Translations under genes and position numbers: made by a program
DNA from: Takakia lepidozioides
Taxonomy: Eukaryota > Streptophyta > Takakiopsida > Takakiales > Takakiaceae
DNA: 60,000 nucleotides
Direction: 5' to 3'
Assembly: GCA_030704615.1 (NCBI GenBank)
Contig: CM060731.1
Location: forward strand, 70,414,756-70,474,755
Shown: positions 1 through 13,194 of the stretch, in pieces
Layout: the number at the start of each line of letters is the position of its first letter
How positions within the stretch are numbered: position 1 is the first letter of the stretch
Notes under the pieces: generated by a model
What the model was told of the DNA's origin: nothing
The model's input: only the letters and a program-made list of their open reading frames with translations
The model's database searches: none

Positions 1-269
1 CCATCCAATAGCTTATTTGTGAGGGACAGGAACATGTGCTAGCTAGGTAGTTGTCCAATAGAGTATGGGTTAATCCAAAAATTCCGAGTATAGAGATATT
101 GTCTCTCCCAGCAATTCCACATGAACAAATGCTCATTTGCAATAACTCTACTCTAGACTGTCAGTAGCGAGCTCAACTTCCTTCTGGGAGCTGGGGGGCC
201 AACCAATGACTCTGCGAAAACTTGGTTTCAGCCTTGTCAGCTCAAGATACAGGTGGGAGGAATGGTCAC

Positions 270-3200
270 CTGTTGGCAAACTGGTGATGTGAATGGCGCG
301 TGGGGTAGCCAGAGCGGGAAATACGGACCACTTCCAGCACACCGCAGCACCGTAGCTGCTGCAGTACTAGCTCCTGTTCAAATATATTTGCAAGCTGCAG
401 AGTGTTTGGCTTTATGCACCTTATAAAGTGTGGCTCTGTATTCTCTAGTCTCCCCATCAGCTTATTTAGTTGGCCCTGGCATCCCCCACACACACTGGAT
501 GCACTTAGGAACGATAATTGGCTCCTTCATTCGATCAAGTGCGAAGGACAAAATACATACACTAGTCACTCTGGAGCATTTGTGAGTCGTGAAAAATTCC
601 AATCTATATCCTACAACAAGCAGCCATTGTCTACTGGAAATTACAGTATCCCTGGACATGGGATCGCAAACTGTGCAGAATGTAGTATTCAGGCCGGTCC
701 ACCACTGGTTAAGGGCCAAACTAAGAAAAAGAAAACAAAAAACATTTTGCAGACACAGCACAGAAAAGGGCAGTTGCCAGACCTTGAACTTCGCTGCCAC
801 ACTTTGCTTCTGAGATTCTGTACCATTTGCCCTCCGTGTAGGGCTGAGCAATTTCTGCACATCCTCCCCAATCGACGCGGCAAATAGCTGCGGCAGAGAG
901 CAGTCACAAGCTGCCAGCAGCTGCAAAAGATCCGAATGCAACAGGTCTCTGTTCTTCTCCAGGAATCCATTGGTCTCATACTTCACCTGCATACACAGCT
1001 TTTGTCAAAAGCTCACATACATAGAGAGAAAGAATAACAAAAAGGCAGAAAGTTTATTGATCTTCTCCCACAGGCCCCCTACTGTGAGTATCATTCACTC
1101 ATACACAACTGATGTGTTAACCAGTGATGACGACAACCAAGAGAAATGAAGAAATTAAATTCCTCGCATACAAAATCCCCTAAGAACTCCATGCCCCTGC
1201 ATTGATTTGGGTCCACTACCTCTATCATATAAGCCTGTATATTTCTCAGACCTAACAGATAGAGATGCAGGTTCATCTGCTTTGTAACAAAAAACACTAT
1301 GCGGAACCTTGGAGCCACCAATAGCCCTAGAAATTGCAAGTCTTGATCAGAGTCTAGGAGAATCCACTGCTCCAAGTCATTAGAGCCTCACACTTTGCAA
1401 GGCACCCTTGATTCCAAAAAAGGCCCAGAGACTGATTGTAAATGTATATTACTCCCATATGAGACGAAACAACATTTCCATTAAAGCACAGATTCCATGC
1501 ATGAAGTCCTTTAAGAAGACCTTTAGTATCAGCATGTCATGACATCCAAAAGAATGTGAGGATGACACACAACCAACCGCAAATATCCTTCCAATATACC
1601 TACTCATCCAACTAAGATGGAACTATGAGAGCACAACAGGATTTTTAAGCATATTTGGAGCAAGTGTCAAAACCTCACTCATGACCTTTAATGGACAATT
1701 TACATGGAGGTTAAGAGTGCCATGTCAAATACCTCCCCAGCATAGTGACAGATCCGGAATGCCCTGCTCCGCTCCCCTTTGAAACAAGCATTTGCCTTCA
1801 GATGTTCCTGGAGCTTGTTGGCAAGTGTAAGATCTGTGGCTCTTGGAAATGTGCACTCCTCATCCAGCAATGAAATGATACCCAGTGGTCTCTGCAATGC
1901 AAAACATCACAACTCTGACCATTTGAGCTTTTCTTACTTGGAAATCAGATATGTTGATCTTCTGCTCTACCTCCAGAACCTAAGGCCCTCCAGCAGAGAG
2001 GGGTATGGTTCACTGCAGCTTTTTGGGTGAGACACTTCTGTAGTTCCCGTACACAGCCCAAGAGAAAACAGTGAAAGATGTAACAGCACAGCCCTTCAAC
2101 TCTTCAAATATCGACATTACCCAGAGTAGACATGGACCTGAGAAACATCTGCAGACTACACCCAACCACAGATCCACAACAGGAGATCCATGCAAAGAGA
2201 ATAGAGTGTATATGGTCGTGAAACAAGGAGTATCCATTACCTAGAGATGCACACAACCACACAAAGAATTTTATTGAACCACTACATACGAAACTAGTTG
2301 ACATCAAAAGGACATTACCTTCTCAATAAGATCAAGGCACTCTTGATTGTCCTCAAAATCAACTCTTGTCCAATCAATGCCTTCAGATGTATACTCCTGC
2401 AAAATAGAGCACACCATTTCTAAGAATCTAAGTTTATGTTTTTTGAAACAAAGCGAAGAGGTAGCAGGGTCAAAGCATCAGGACCAAATTCTTCACCTAG
2501 ATTGTTATTAGATTGCTACAGAGACCTGACCAACGCAAGAAAAGAATTCTGAGAAGAGAATTCCTACTATAACAGACCTCTTGTTCCAGCTTGAAAAGAT
2601 GGCGGTTGAAATGTTGCTGCAACCTTTCATTTGCATAGTTAATGCACAACTGCTCAAAACTATTAATCTGCATCAAACAAGGCAATGAATTAACAGGAAC
2701 CATTTGGTAAGTGCACAACAGCAGATGCCGATCGTCTCCTAGAAAGATAAAGCGCGGCTTGCATGAAATTCGTTGGGAGATCAGAAACAAGTAGATGACC
2801 ATAGTATTCAGCTGGAGCTTGCTTGTAGAAAGCAAGTCTACAGAACTCCAAAGGCATCATAAAACCACACCCAGGAGCATTTAGGTGGTGTGTCTGAATG
2901 ACCTAAGTCCAGCAGCAATAGTCCATCCCCTTAACGTCCAGGATCATGTGAAACCACAAGACAAGCTTTGAATGTCCAAATGCTACATAACTTGAACTCA
3001 CTTTGAATGACTCGAACCCATAAATGTCCAGGATGCTGATAGATCTGCCAGTGCGCCTCTTGCCAACCTCCAATGACATGTTAATGCGATCTACCAACCA
3101 ATCAAATACACTTGCATAGATGCACTTGGCAAGTGCATCCCTTGAATCAGTTGCCTGCATTCAGCACACAGGAATAAGCAATGAGTAGTCATGGATATAA

Positions 3201-6200
3201 CTTGTAGTAATGAAAAGATTCTCTGCTTTCCTCACAGCATAGACTTGTTGACAGTGTAAGCCAGTGTTCCTAATCGGAAGTGCCACGAGTGCCCAGACCT
3301 GAGAGTAGGTCAATCTTTGCACAATATCATCACCCCCAGCATGAATCCGGCGTGTGGAAAGCGCTGCCATAAGATCCCCAACCTTGCAGTGCAGTAAAGC
3401 TGCCACTACTTCCACCGCTGATCAAAGAACCACCTCATGCCAGTCAGACTCCTATATAGAACATGATAAGCCAAACATACATTGACTTTCCTGTGGAATG
3501 TACCACAACAAATCATTCCTCTGAATGTAAATGCTGGCTCAATGGAAGTGTTGATCCTATTTCACGCTTCAGAAGGCATCCATATGTACCAAGTCAAGAA
3601 GCATATAAGGAATTGTGAGGCCATCAGCTCTATGGTGCGCAACCTTTAGACTAGAATCTCACATCTGTTAGTACGTAGATTGGGAAGATACATTGTTTAG
3701 AATGTTTAACTTGCAGAATAATTCCGAACAGAGACAAGTGTGAAGCACTTTACCCTCATTGTCATCAACAGTCACATAATTGTCAGGTTCCACAACACTG
3801 AAGGTGATGTTCCCAAGCCAAAGCACAGCTGCGAGCATCTCAAAAGCCGCCTGCTGGTCCTCCTTGCTGATTTGCACCACATTCATGGCGCTCTGCATCA
3901 CCAGTTACGCACAAGCAGAACTGTTTTCTTTGAATAACGTACCGAATAAGTAATGCAGATAAATCTTTCAGACAGCACAAAAAATGCATCTATTGAAGAT
4001 TATTAGTTCACAAAATGAGTAGACTGCCAAGCTTCACCTATGGGGTCCGGTCGGCATACGGATCCGAACACCCTGACCCTTTTGTGTCGGGATGTGGGAG
4101 GCCTTCCCCACATTTCTTTTTAAACCTGCATGGAAGCTCTGACTAAAAGGCCATTTGTGGCTTTACTGTGGATGCTGATATGTAGGATTACAAAGGAGAC
4201 ATTTCGGCAACCACATCAAACAGGCTACAGAGATCTTCAAGCGCACTACCACTGTAGCATTTCCAGTTCCTGTAGATTGACAAATCAATCTTATAGAAAG
4301 GCATTGGACCAACCATCATCGCACGAAACTGCTCAGCATCATCAACATTAACAATGGTCATACAGCTGCTTTGATTCAAATAGCGATACTCCTGAGCAGG
4401 TCTTAGCTTCGCATGTTCTGCAGTATTCATAGAAAAATCCATCAGGAAACTGTCAAACAACACCTCGCCCCTTCAGGTCTTTCAACTCAATATTCCTTGG
4501 ACCTTTCTGATGTGAACTTTAAGCACATAACTGAGTTAAAGTAGTTCTTCCATGCAAGTTTCAGTGAATCCAGGACATCACCCAGTGTGCAAAGATACCA
4601 TAAAGGATGACCTACCTCGCAAACCAATATCAGCCCCAGCACATAGCTGGTAAAAAACATGATAAGATCGTTCACCCTCCGCCTGTTGTACAACTCGTGA
4701 CTGTTTCAGGCAAGATCAAAGCCACAACAAGGTGAGCAAATAAACTAAGATTGATACATCAACATACATTGATAACACTGAGCATAAACAGACTTGAACA
4801 AATGATAATCACTCTACCTAGCAGCCTTCACCATCAATAAAACCTGGTGCATATGGAAGGTGAGTTGAATATCACAAACAAGTGACTGTAAAGTCCCCTT
4901 AGCCAAAACTAGGTCCCTTTCATCTTCAGAACCACAAAAAAGAGCAGATATGGGCCCACCAAAGCAGCGAACCTCACCTTCTCAAGTAAGTCTTCTTACA
5001 CCATACAGCCACAGGTCCAGGGTAAAATAACTGCAAAAAGTTAGATTTGTAGAAATTGGGCAGAACAAGAAACCTAATCAAGGGAAAATAACCTCAAATA
5101 GCTCACATAGACAACGGCCTCCAAATCCAATGCTAGCTAGCTACCAGAAAAGCAACAAAAAGAGATTGGCATGCACAGGACTTACAAGTTTGAATCTTCG
5201 CCCCACAGATCTTTCCAGCCCTATCAAAATGAATGTCAATCAACTTCCCCTGTCCATCAACACTGAGTCAGCTCCAAGGTTTTAAGTGAAAAAAATACCT
5301 TCAGCTTGTAAAAGTTCAGATCTCGAGGTGTACCACACCCTATTCACAACCAGATGCAGGTTGACAACCACTGTTGAGTATAACTGTGAAAAATCCTTGA
5401 TAACTTCCCATAGTGCAACCATGAAGCTAACTTTGAAGATCACTAGTGAAAGGGTTCTGGCATTCACAACCCAGAAAGGATTTCGACATATTCACACCCC
5501 AGAAGGATTTCATGAGGAAGAAGGCCAAAAAATCCAAAAAAGATGCCCGGGGAAAACAGGTATCATCAGTTATCTGGCCCTCATCTTCCAGAAAGAGTTA
5601 GATAACTTACAAAGCGACTGGAGTTATCATTCCTGAGTGTTTTGGCATTGCCAAATGCTTCGAGGATTGGATTTGTCTGTAAGATTTCATCCTCTAGTCC
5701 ACCCCCACCACCAAGGGCTGCCAGGTACTGCATTGCAATCTTGGCTGTTTCTGTTTTCCCTGCACCACTCTCACCACTGAAAAGGAAAAAATGTAGAAGT
5801 CTATTAGCACACATGGAGAAACACAATACCAGTAACCCCCTTTTACACACATCCAGCACTAGACATGTGAAGCTATCAAGACATCTCCTTGATATTTCAC
5901 AAACAGACGAGCAAGTCATAAAGGTCAACCTCCTGCATATCACACTAATTCATCGAATTAAGCAACCTCGGTCCACAAAAGTTGAAAATGATCAGCAACA
6001 AAGGGAAAAGACACATGCATAAGACAAGTCTGCAAACAAGTACCTGATGATGATAGACTGGTTGACTCCATCTGCACAAATCAAAGCGAGGTTGGTCCTA
6101 TGAAAACAAACATCTCTTTCTCTAGGTTCTGGAAGGCCATCCTACTGCTATTTTGTGTAAAGACCATAGCCCCTGCATTACAGTGAAGCATGCATGGGCT

Positions 6201-8710
6201 ACAATTCCTCCATTACAACATGTGGTGCCACATACAAGCGCTCTACTACACATAGTCTTCAAAATCAACTTAACCACATGATAATAGAGACAAGAAGGAA
6301 AAGAAGAACCCACCTCTAACCATTGCTCCAAAGGCACTGTCAGCTGTCATATACACATGTGGGTGCAAACCCTGCCCGATCCTTTTCCGGTATGCTTCAA
6401 CAAATTCAGGAGTGTAAATTGGGACCTTCTTGAAAGGATTAACCGCTATCAAGACAGGGCCTGCTCTTGTCTGCATCACATGATTAAAGTTCCAACTATA
6501 TAAACAGCCAACAATCCACAAGTACTGTGCCATGACACAACAGACTGCCGTTCCACAATACCTATTCTCTATTACCAAGAGGGTCTATGTCCACAAGGCT
6601 ACAGCAAACATCGTCTTATGAGAACATCTACTACCGTAAACCAAGTAGACAGGAAATTGCTTGGAGTCAATCAACACTCTCTCAACCCTTATTGTGAAGA
6701 CCAGAAAGGAAAAAAGTTGATGTTCTTGAATAATAGTAGCTAGATAAACTTACAACTTGAACGACACTTCATACAAACAAACATGTCAAAAGTAAGACGT
6801 ACTACAGAGACACTGGCCCTCACATAAATAGTGTCTTGTGCATATCGATAATCAAGATTGTGAAGAACTGCAGGTTCATTCAGGTAGCTGAGCTTTGTGA
6901 GGTCATCCACTCCCTCAAGGATGTCAGGATTTGCTGGTTGTATATTCCCAGCAGTTGCCTTGATGACCTGCACACAATTCAAGTTAGAATCATTTATTTT
7001 ATAAACCCCAAATGATTGCAATGTCACCCAACATGGTCCTAGTCACAGAAACATGCATGAACCATGTATAATCTTCTCTTACTTGACCACCGGCAATGCG
7101 AATGACAGGCTCTCCATCTCCAACAGAGAGGATGACTCCGGAGGTCCATTTGTTTTCACTTGTCAAGCACCAAACACGAGAGTTCTGCAGAAAACAATGT
7201 CTTAGATCTCCCCTCAACAAACTCCCCAAATTGAATCAATCCTTCAAGCTCAAGACTACGAGAACACTTCAGGTGTAACTTCCACTTGGAAAAATAAAAA
7301 ACAGAATCTAGTCATATCCTCAAAGTTGCTTAGGTGAGATAGAATCTCAAGCCTGTTCACAAAGGAAATGAAGTCCAGCAGGACGCAATTCACACCTCTA
7401 TCCCTCTCCATCTGGATTTTCTGGGGATGGTTAGTGCATGTGATTCAGGGGAGGATAACTAAGCTCCACATGGAAAGCTACTCAGAGGTAATAGCCTTGA
7501 AGCTCGGACCAAACTCACCTTAATTTTCATCAACCTATAGTCAATTACAAGACTAGGGAACCATCAAAAAGGGCCCTCCCATACTGTGGACTGCAAAGTT
7601 ACAATGCCTATTTTGTACATTATGTCATCAAGCTGAAAAAAGGGTACCCATATGTCCGATGTGTGTGTATGATGGTGAGTATGTTGAACAATTTCTGAGG
7701 CAAGGTAATGGTTACACTTCGGGACAAGAGGTCCCTTTGGGAAACATCTGTCAGTGCACCTTTTCACTCAACAATGTTAGAGCCGTGACCCTCCTAGATC
7801 TGAAATGCAGGGGTGACTCTCTCTCTCTCCCTATCCCTCTATACACAGACAGCCAGATAGGCATGTGTTAGAACATACACTGTCTTATTACTTTCCTATA
7901 TTTTTATACCTTCAATAGGTAACTTGTGGAACCAGCAGGGAGTAGTATATGAGAGCATTGTCTTCTGAGAAGTATGAGATAGACGAGCACCTTTTTCAGG
8001 CCATATGTGCCATCATCCCTCCACTTCCTGATATCCATAGCAGGAGAAGTGACAAGGGCTGGCTTTTGGTGTGGAGCGTGGAAACTGAAACTTGAATTCT
8101 CAGGCTCATGTAAATGCATCCCAGAAGATTTGCTCCTTTCTAATTGATCAGGGCCATCTACATTGGTGCAATCTATGTTTCTCTCTGTAGCATTTGTGTC
8201 AACAGCAGAAATGATTGTTGGGGAGCCAGAAAAATCAGAACTGCTTGTTTCACTTCCAATTCTAGCAGTATCCATTCGGTCAGCAGGAGAGACGTGGTAA
8301 TCACCAAAAGCAACAGGGCTACTACTGCTTGTTGAGGTAGGCTCATCGCGTCCCAGAAACTCTATGTCGGAGTTGGAGAAATTTTGAACAGCATCAGCAG
8401 ATGAACCATCAGCACTTGTGGTCAGGCCTTCAACAGTAGTAGGGAGTCTGGGAGGTGTAGTAGAGTTCTGTACAGGCAGACTGAAGTTTTCCCTGGACAA
8501 AGAGACTCCATCATCGCTAGGCAACGCCAGACTATCCATAGTTGCACCCAGAAACTTTCTGGCGCGCACAGCTGAGGGCAAACGAGCTCTGGAGGTTGGC
8601 CTTTGTGGTAGGGCAGGTGGCAAGTCCCTCTGCTTGTCATCCACTGCTCTGATGGAGTCTAGCATTTCCTCTAAGGTGCTCCGAGGAGCCAAGCTTCTAG
8701 TCTGATACAT
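270..8710 (-). CDS. Class VIII myosin heavy chain, N-terminal two thirds (runs off the left edge)
   Basis: Actin-based motor of the plant myosin VIII class, known in the family from plasmodesmata, endosomes and the cell plate. I joined 18 exons by GT/AG sites and continuous phase: 8710-7991, 7184-7083, 6967-6824, 6470-6314, 6071-6044, 5776-5611, 5249-5186, 4991-4978, 4700-4616, 4417-4314, 3892-3754, 3417-3299, 3154-3002, 2667-2578, 2396-2319, 1891-1733, 986-783 and 475-270, about 910 codons. The N-terminal 240 residues are a class VIII extension ([17 protein letters not shown]). The motor follows: P-loop GESGAGKT near residue 385, switch I NDNSSRF near 433, switch II DIYGFE near 657, RCIKPN near 861, then [13 protein letters not shown]. 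The AALGGG after the P-loop is typical of class VIII. All nucleotide-binding motifs are intact. The end of the motor, the IQ motifs and the tail lie beyond position 1. The start is the first in-frame ATG; an upstream exon could add residues. Exon borders are inferred, not cDNA-proven. Confidence 0.93.
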
Positions 8711-9508
8711 CCTTGGTAATTGCGGCAGTCTCCCAGTTTCCTCCAAAATTCGATGCCTTCAAGTCGCTACTCTCATGTCTCGGTCATATCCATCTCAAAG
8801 AGCAATCTTTTCTTCGATGTAAGACCACATTGGTTGACAATACTGGACATGCCAAGCTCGAATAGTTCAGACAATGTAGGATCCCAAACGATACAAACCG
8901 CTGTGTCGGGCATTACCCAGCTTTTTACGACTGCCATTGCGTGTGAGGCAGCCACAAGTTTCTGTGAAATTTGGGATCCTGTGACTGGCCAGGTCCAGCC
9001 AAGCCATGCTGGCCCATATGCTGCACACCAAACAAGCTCACATGTCAATCCCGTAATGCTGAGTTCATCACAACCAGGGTGTACATCCCTACCAAATCCC
9101 ATCGATGCTTTCACAACCTTCAATTTGAAGCGGAAAAAATAGTAGACTGCTCCTCCACGCAAGATGTGGGGCATACAAGCTGCACAAACCAACTTGCAGA
9201 GGCATCTCATCCAATCGCGGATCACACCCGCAACAATAAGTACAAATACCCACCTGATCGCTTGATGAGATGCGTGAATGCGTTTAGGCAAGCTCACAAG
9301 GGGAAAAAATTATACTTAGGTTACAAGCATCTCTCTTCCGGATACCATATACTCCTATAAGCTGCAAGGAATTGGGGGATACATACAACTGCAAAAGAGA
9401 CGAATCTGTCTGAGATAATGTCCCAGAAAGAAAGGACGGACGATCGCCCACCCAAAGAAGCAGACCAAAACGGAATCTTACCTGCATCGTCCGAGCCTTG
9501 CGACCCAT
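8711..9508 (-). other. Upstream of myosin VIII; possible 5' exon ending at 9482
   Basis: A strong minus-strand donor (CAG|GTAAGA) sits at 9482/9481, 26 bp after an ATG at 9508 that opens MGRKARTMQ. If spliced to a site just before the myosin start it would give a 5' leader exon or a slightly longer N-terminus. No convincing acceptor with a pyrimidine tract is seen near 8746, so this is only a suggestion. Confidence 0.25.
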
Positions 9509-10659
9509 TTCACAGCTCTGCTGCTGTAATCTACCCTAGCTCATGTCTCTCGCCGTACACAGCTCCCTGCCACAGCCGATTAGCAAGCCTGGGCCTTGCC
9601 CACTATTTTGTGGCTAGGTAGTAACCCCACCAGTGCCTTGCAGCACCTACAAGTCTGGGAAGCGGGGTGAGCGGCAGCAGCAGGCAGATGCGAGGGAGGG
9701 AGACGGCAAAAGGCAGTAGCAGCCAGGCGCGCGCCAAAGGCATGAGCTGCACCTCTGCCATTGCAGGCCCCCCTTTCACCCAACCCCCCCCATGCTCTTC
9801 CTATGCACATCATACCCACCCCCATCACTGCATCCTCCCATCCCTCTCTTCATCCTTCCAAAAGCAGAGCTTTTTTTTGCCTTTGTGTGTTCTGTTGCTG
9901 ATCCCTGAACTGATGTGGGGTGCCTGCCAAATATTATGTTTCTCCCCGTTTCAACCCAATGTCTAACAGGGGCCCCACATGGATGTTTTTTCCCTGTTGG
10001 GTTTTTCTTGGTGCCTTGTCAGATGCTGGTCAAGAAAGGGCGGCAAATGTGCTTGAAAGAAAGGGAAGTAAAAGTACCCAATGATGGACATTGGGTTGAG
10101 GAGGAGGGAGGCACAAATGTACCTACACACACACATGAGAGGAAGTTCAAACGGCTGCCATTCAAACGGAAGGGTATTGATGGTGGTGTCCTCCACACTC
10201 TGTAACGTAGCCTACTCACATAAGCGGCTCTACTTACAACTCCCCAATGCTATGTAGGATTGCCTAGTATGGCCTCATCTTTGCAACAGTGTTTCTATAT
10301 ACTTCCAAATGAAAGGAAATACCCATGTCTGGTTACTGGTATTGCCCTCCTTCAGGCGATGCTATGTTCAAATCTTGGAAACCCACATTGTGTCCCTCTC
10401 TCTTGCTGTATTCTTGTGTATTGTGGGCTCCAGCCAGAGAAAAATTAATGGATACCTAGTGATGATAAGCATAAGTACTGTTCTGCTCCAGGTAGAAGCT
10501 GACCCACTGACTTGGAATGCTAAAATCAGATGGTCTTGTCGTGTCACAATGTGTCATGTTGTTTTGAGAGAAAGGGACTGAGCATTGAATTGTAATAGAC
10601 ATGGTTTGTGTGGGAATGGGGTGACAGGAAGTCCACCACATTGCTAATTGGAGGTACAG
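9509..10659. other. Intergenic; no gene recognised
   Basis: CT-rich tracts near 9770-9900 could belong to the myosin promoter or 5' UTR. Short ORFs on both strands show no family motif. A plus-strand stretch at about 10493-10580 after a TGCTCCAG acceptor-like site is weakly coding-like. Confidence 0.3.
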
Positions 10660-11329
10660 CAAACATTCGTCTCATCAATACAGTGGGTCGTGATCAATGC
10701 TTTCATAGAGATGGACAATCGGTACAACATTGAAGCCTGGATTGATGGATCCACCACCAACTTGACAGTCAAGCAGATGCTACAAGGCAAGACTCCAAAC
10801 TTTCAAATTCTGCCAAAAAAAGTATGTATGTACACATGGCCCCTGTTCCACAAACAGGGGCTGATTGTATGGTAATATATTCGAAATGGTTTGCAGAGTT
10901 CTCCATAGAAAAAGCAGACCACCGAACAGGGAGTCGCAAGGTGTCAGAGATGAGTTTGAAAAGGCCAGTGAGGTGGGCAGTGAGTGGGAAGAGAAGGGAA
11001 GGTAGCCGTTGAGGTGCGGCCAGCGTGGCTCCGTGTTGAAAGGGTCGTGGCTCCACGCTCGCACGCACGCGGCCGCTGGGCATTGCACAGCCTGCAAGAG
11101 AGCCGTTTCTCTTTCCTTACAAATGCATCCAAGTCCATAGAGTACCCATATTTATGCTGTTGATTATGCTGAAATCGTTGATGTGGAAGGGCACTCTTGC
11201 TTGTCTCCTGAGATTTGGAGAGATGGGCGAGGAAGAGGCATTGAAATTGTGGTGCGCATTGGCAGATTTGAATCTCGCCAAGTCAGAAACGTCATAGTTG
11301 GAACAGACGAAGAGGAAAGTGTCTTGTGA
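10660..11329 (+). CDS. Two coding-like exons of an unrecognised plus-strand gene
   Basis: I do not recognise this protein. Exon A (10660-10821) follows a TACAG acceptor and ends at a clean donor AAA|GTATGT. It is open throughout and reads as ordinary mixed hydrophobic/charged protein (WVVINAFIEMDNRYNIEAW, LTVKQMLQGKTPNFQILPKK). Exon B (11141-11329) follows CATAG, keeps phase 0, carries EIVDVEGHSCLSPEIW and IEIVVRIGRFESRQVRNVIV, and ends at TGA. The frame and splice signals agree across the two, which is unusual for random intergenic DNA. Upstream exons, the start codon and the full extent were not found. It could be a small host gene or a captured fragment. Confidence 0.3.
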
Positions 11330-13194
11330 TACGTGAGCAAACTGAGATAGGCCGCAATATGTGAGCCTTATTATGCTTGGACCCGTGTAGATCATTGTCC
11401 TGTGGCACTGTCTCAGGAGCCTCTTGTGCACCCACTTCTAAAGACAATGTGGGATGTTTTAGACGTCCTCCTCATCGTTGAGCCTGCAGCATATAGAATC
11501 TGAAAATCTCCACTCGTTTTCTTTCATTTCCTGTTGCTCGTTATCCACCCTTACTGTATGTAATGTCATTCTCGTGTCTGAACTCCAGCTTGCCCATATG
11601 TTCAGACGAAAGCTGCACTATGTAATCCTGTCAGTGCCTCCGTTTGCAGTTTTGTCTATTTCTGCTGAATTGAGAGAATTAGTGAAATTCAGGATGTGGG
11701 CCTGCCAGATGCGTGCATGTGCAAGATTAGGCTGCCCCTCTCAGCATAAGGGAGGTGGAAACTGGACACCTAATCGGCTAAAGCCAGCCACGACTCTTAC
11801 ATGCTGCAATTTTTTTTTAAGACTTATGCTACCTAGTATCTGGGAGTTGCAGGTCAGTGTGGCCAAGTTCACAAGTCAAGGCTATAGGCGCTTGCGTGGA
11901 CATTCTCTGGGGCCATTTAAAATGGCACCGTGTTGAGTTCTATGTTATAGCAAGAGACGTCTCGTCACACGAATTATCTTTCTGTTTCAATTGCAGCCTA
12001 GATGAGGCACAAACTGCATCTTCAGTGAGCGTGCCTTGGTGAAATATTTAGACCGGTTAACTGCTCTTGACGATAACAAGATCATGACTTTAGAGGCAAT
12101 CTTCTCTCTGGACAAGCTTCGAGGTATATCCTCCATCAGACTCGTCAGAGCATTCTCAGAGCATTCTGAGTCTGATAAACGAGACTTCCTTGGGCTTTAT
12201 GCAGGGGAGTGCTTTGCTGGCCACGTGCAAACCTTCGGCACACTGTGCAAAGTGTCCGAGTCAGTGCCATGATTGCATACACGACATCGTGCAGTTGTAT
12301 GTCCTTCTGCAACTATGTTCAACACTATGGCTTGCACCAACACAAAAATGGGTTGCTTTCTTGCAGACAACCCCACCCTACTTTCTTTCCATGGCCTTCA
12401 ACATCAGCTCATTACCACCTCCTTGGAGTGAATTCATCATATCCCAAAAAAAATGCTCTAGAAGCAATTATGCTTGCCAGAGACATGACACATTGAATTA
12501 GTGCAAGTCTGTAACTAAACTTTCCAAAAGATGTAGAAGAAGTCCAGAACACTTTCCAATCTAGTCTTCAACTTCAACCTACACAGGTTGCCTTCCATAC
12601 ATCCGCAATCCTGTACTAAATGTCAGTATACCACACAGCGGACAAAACAGCACATATTCCATGAACTAAGTATGAAAATTGATGTTGAAGCCTAATGTGT
12701 ACAAACTCTTGCTGATTCTCTGAGCAATGCATGCCCTGCTAGGACATTGCAGAACCCATCCATAGAAGAGCCTCAATCAAGTTACAGATGGACAGCGAGT
12801 TGGGAATGGCACTTGAAATGCCAGAGAGAGGGAAGACCAATTGCTGCTATACGGCCCCTTGTGAAGGAATCAGGGACACCCCTAAGTCTGTGTGGTTGGT
12901 GTTGTACAACTCAATGTTCACTCCATTACTGCTCTCCAGTTGGCACCAGCAGAACTTGACAACTTGAATAGACGATCCCAACTTCGACCAGCTAAAGAGT
13001 CGCCATTTGAAATTGCCAGAATTTCTGCAACCATATTCCTCTTGCTGAAAGCAGCACTTGTCCATTAACAACTACACATATTTGACACGGGTTATATTAC
13101 AAAATGTGTGACTAATCTAATACTGTCAAAAATCGAGTTCCAATTGGCCAATGTTTATTCCTGCACCACTGTGGACAGCAGGCCGCTCCCACTC
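11330..13194. other. Intergenic; one more exon-like stretch at 12007-12123
   Basis: On the plus strand 12007-12123 lies between an AG and a G|GTATAT donor-like site and reads SERALVKYLDRLTALDDNK and LEAIFSLDKLR without stops. It might continue the unknown gene at 10660-11329, but I could not connect them. The rest, including 12124-13194, shows no recognisable gene. Confidence 0.2.
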
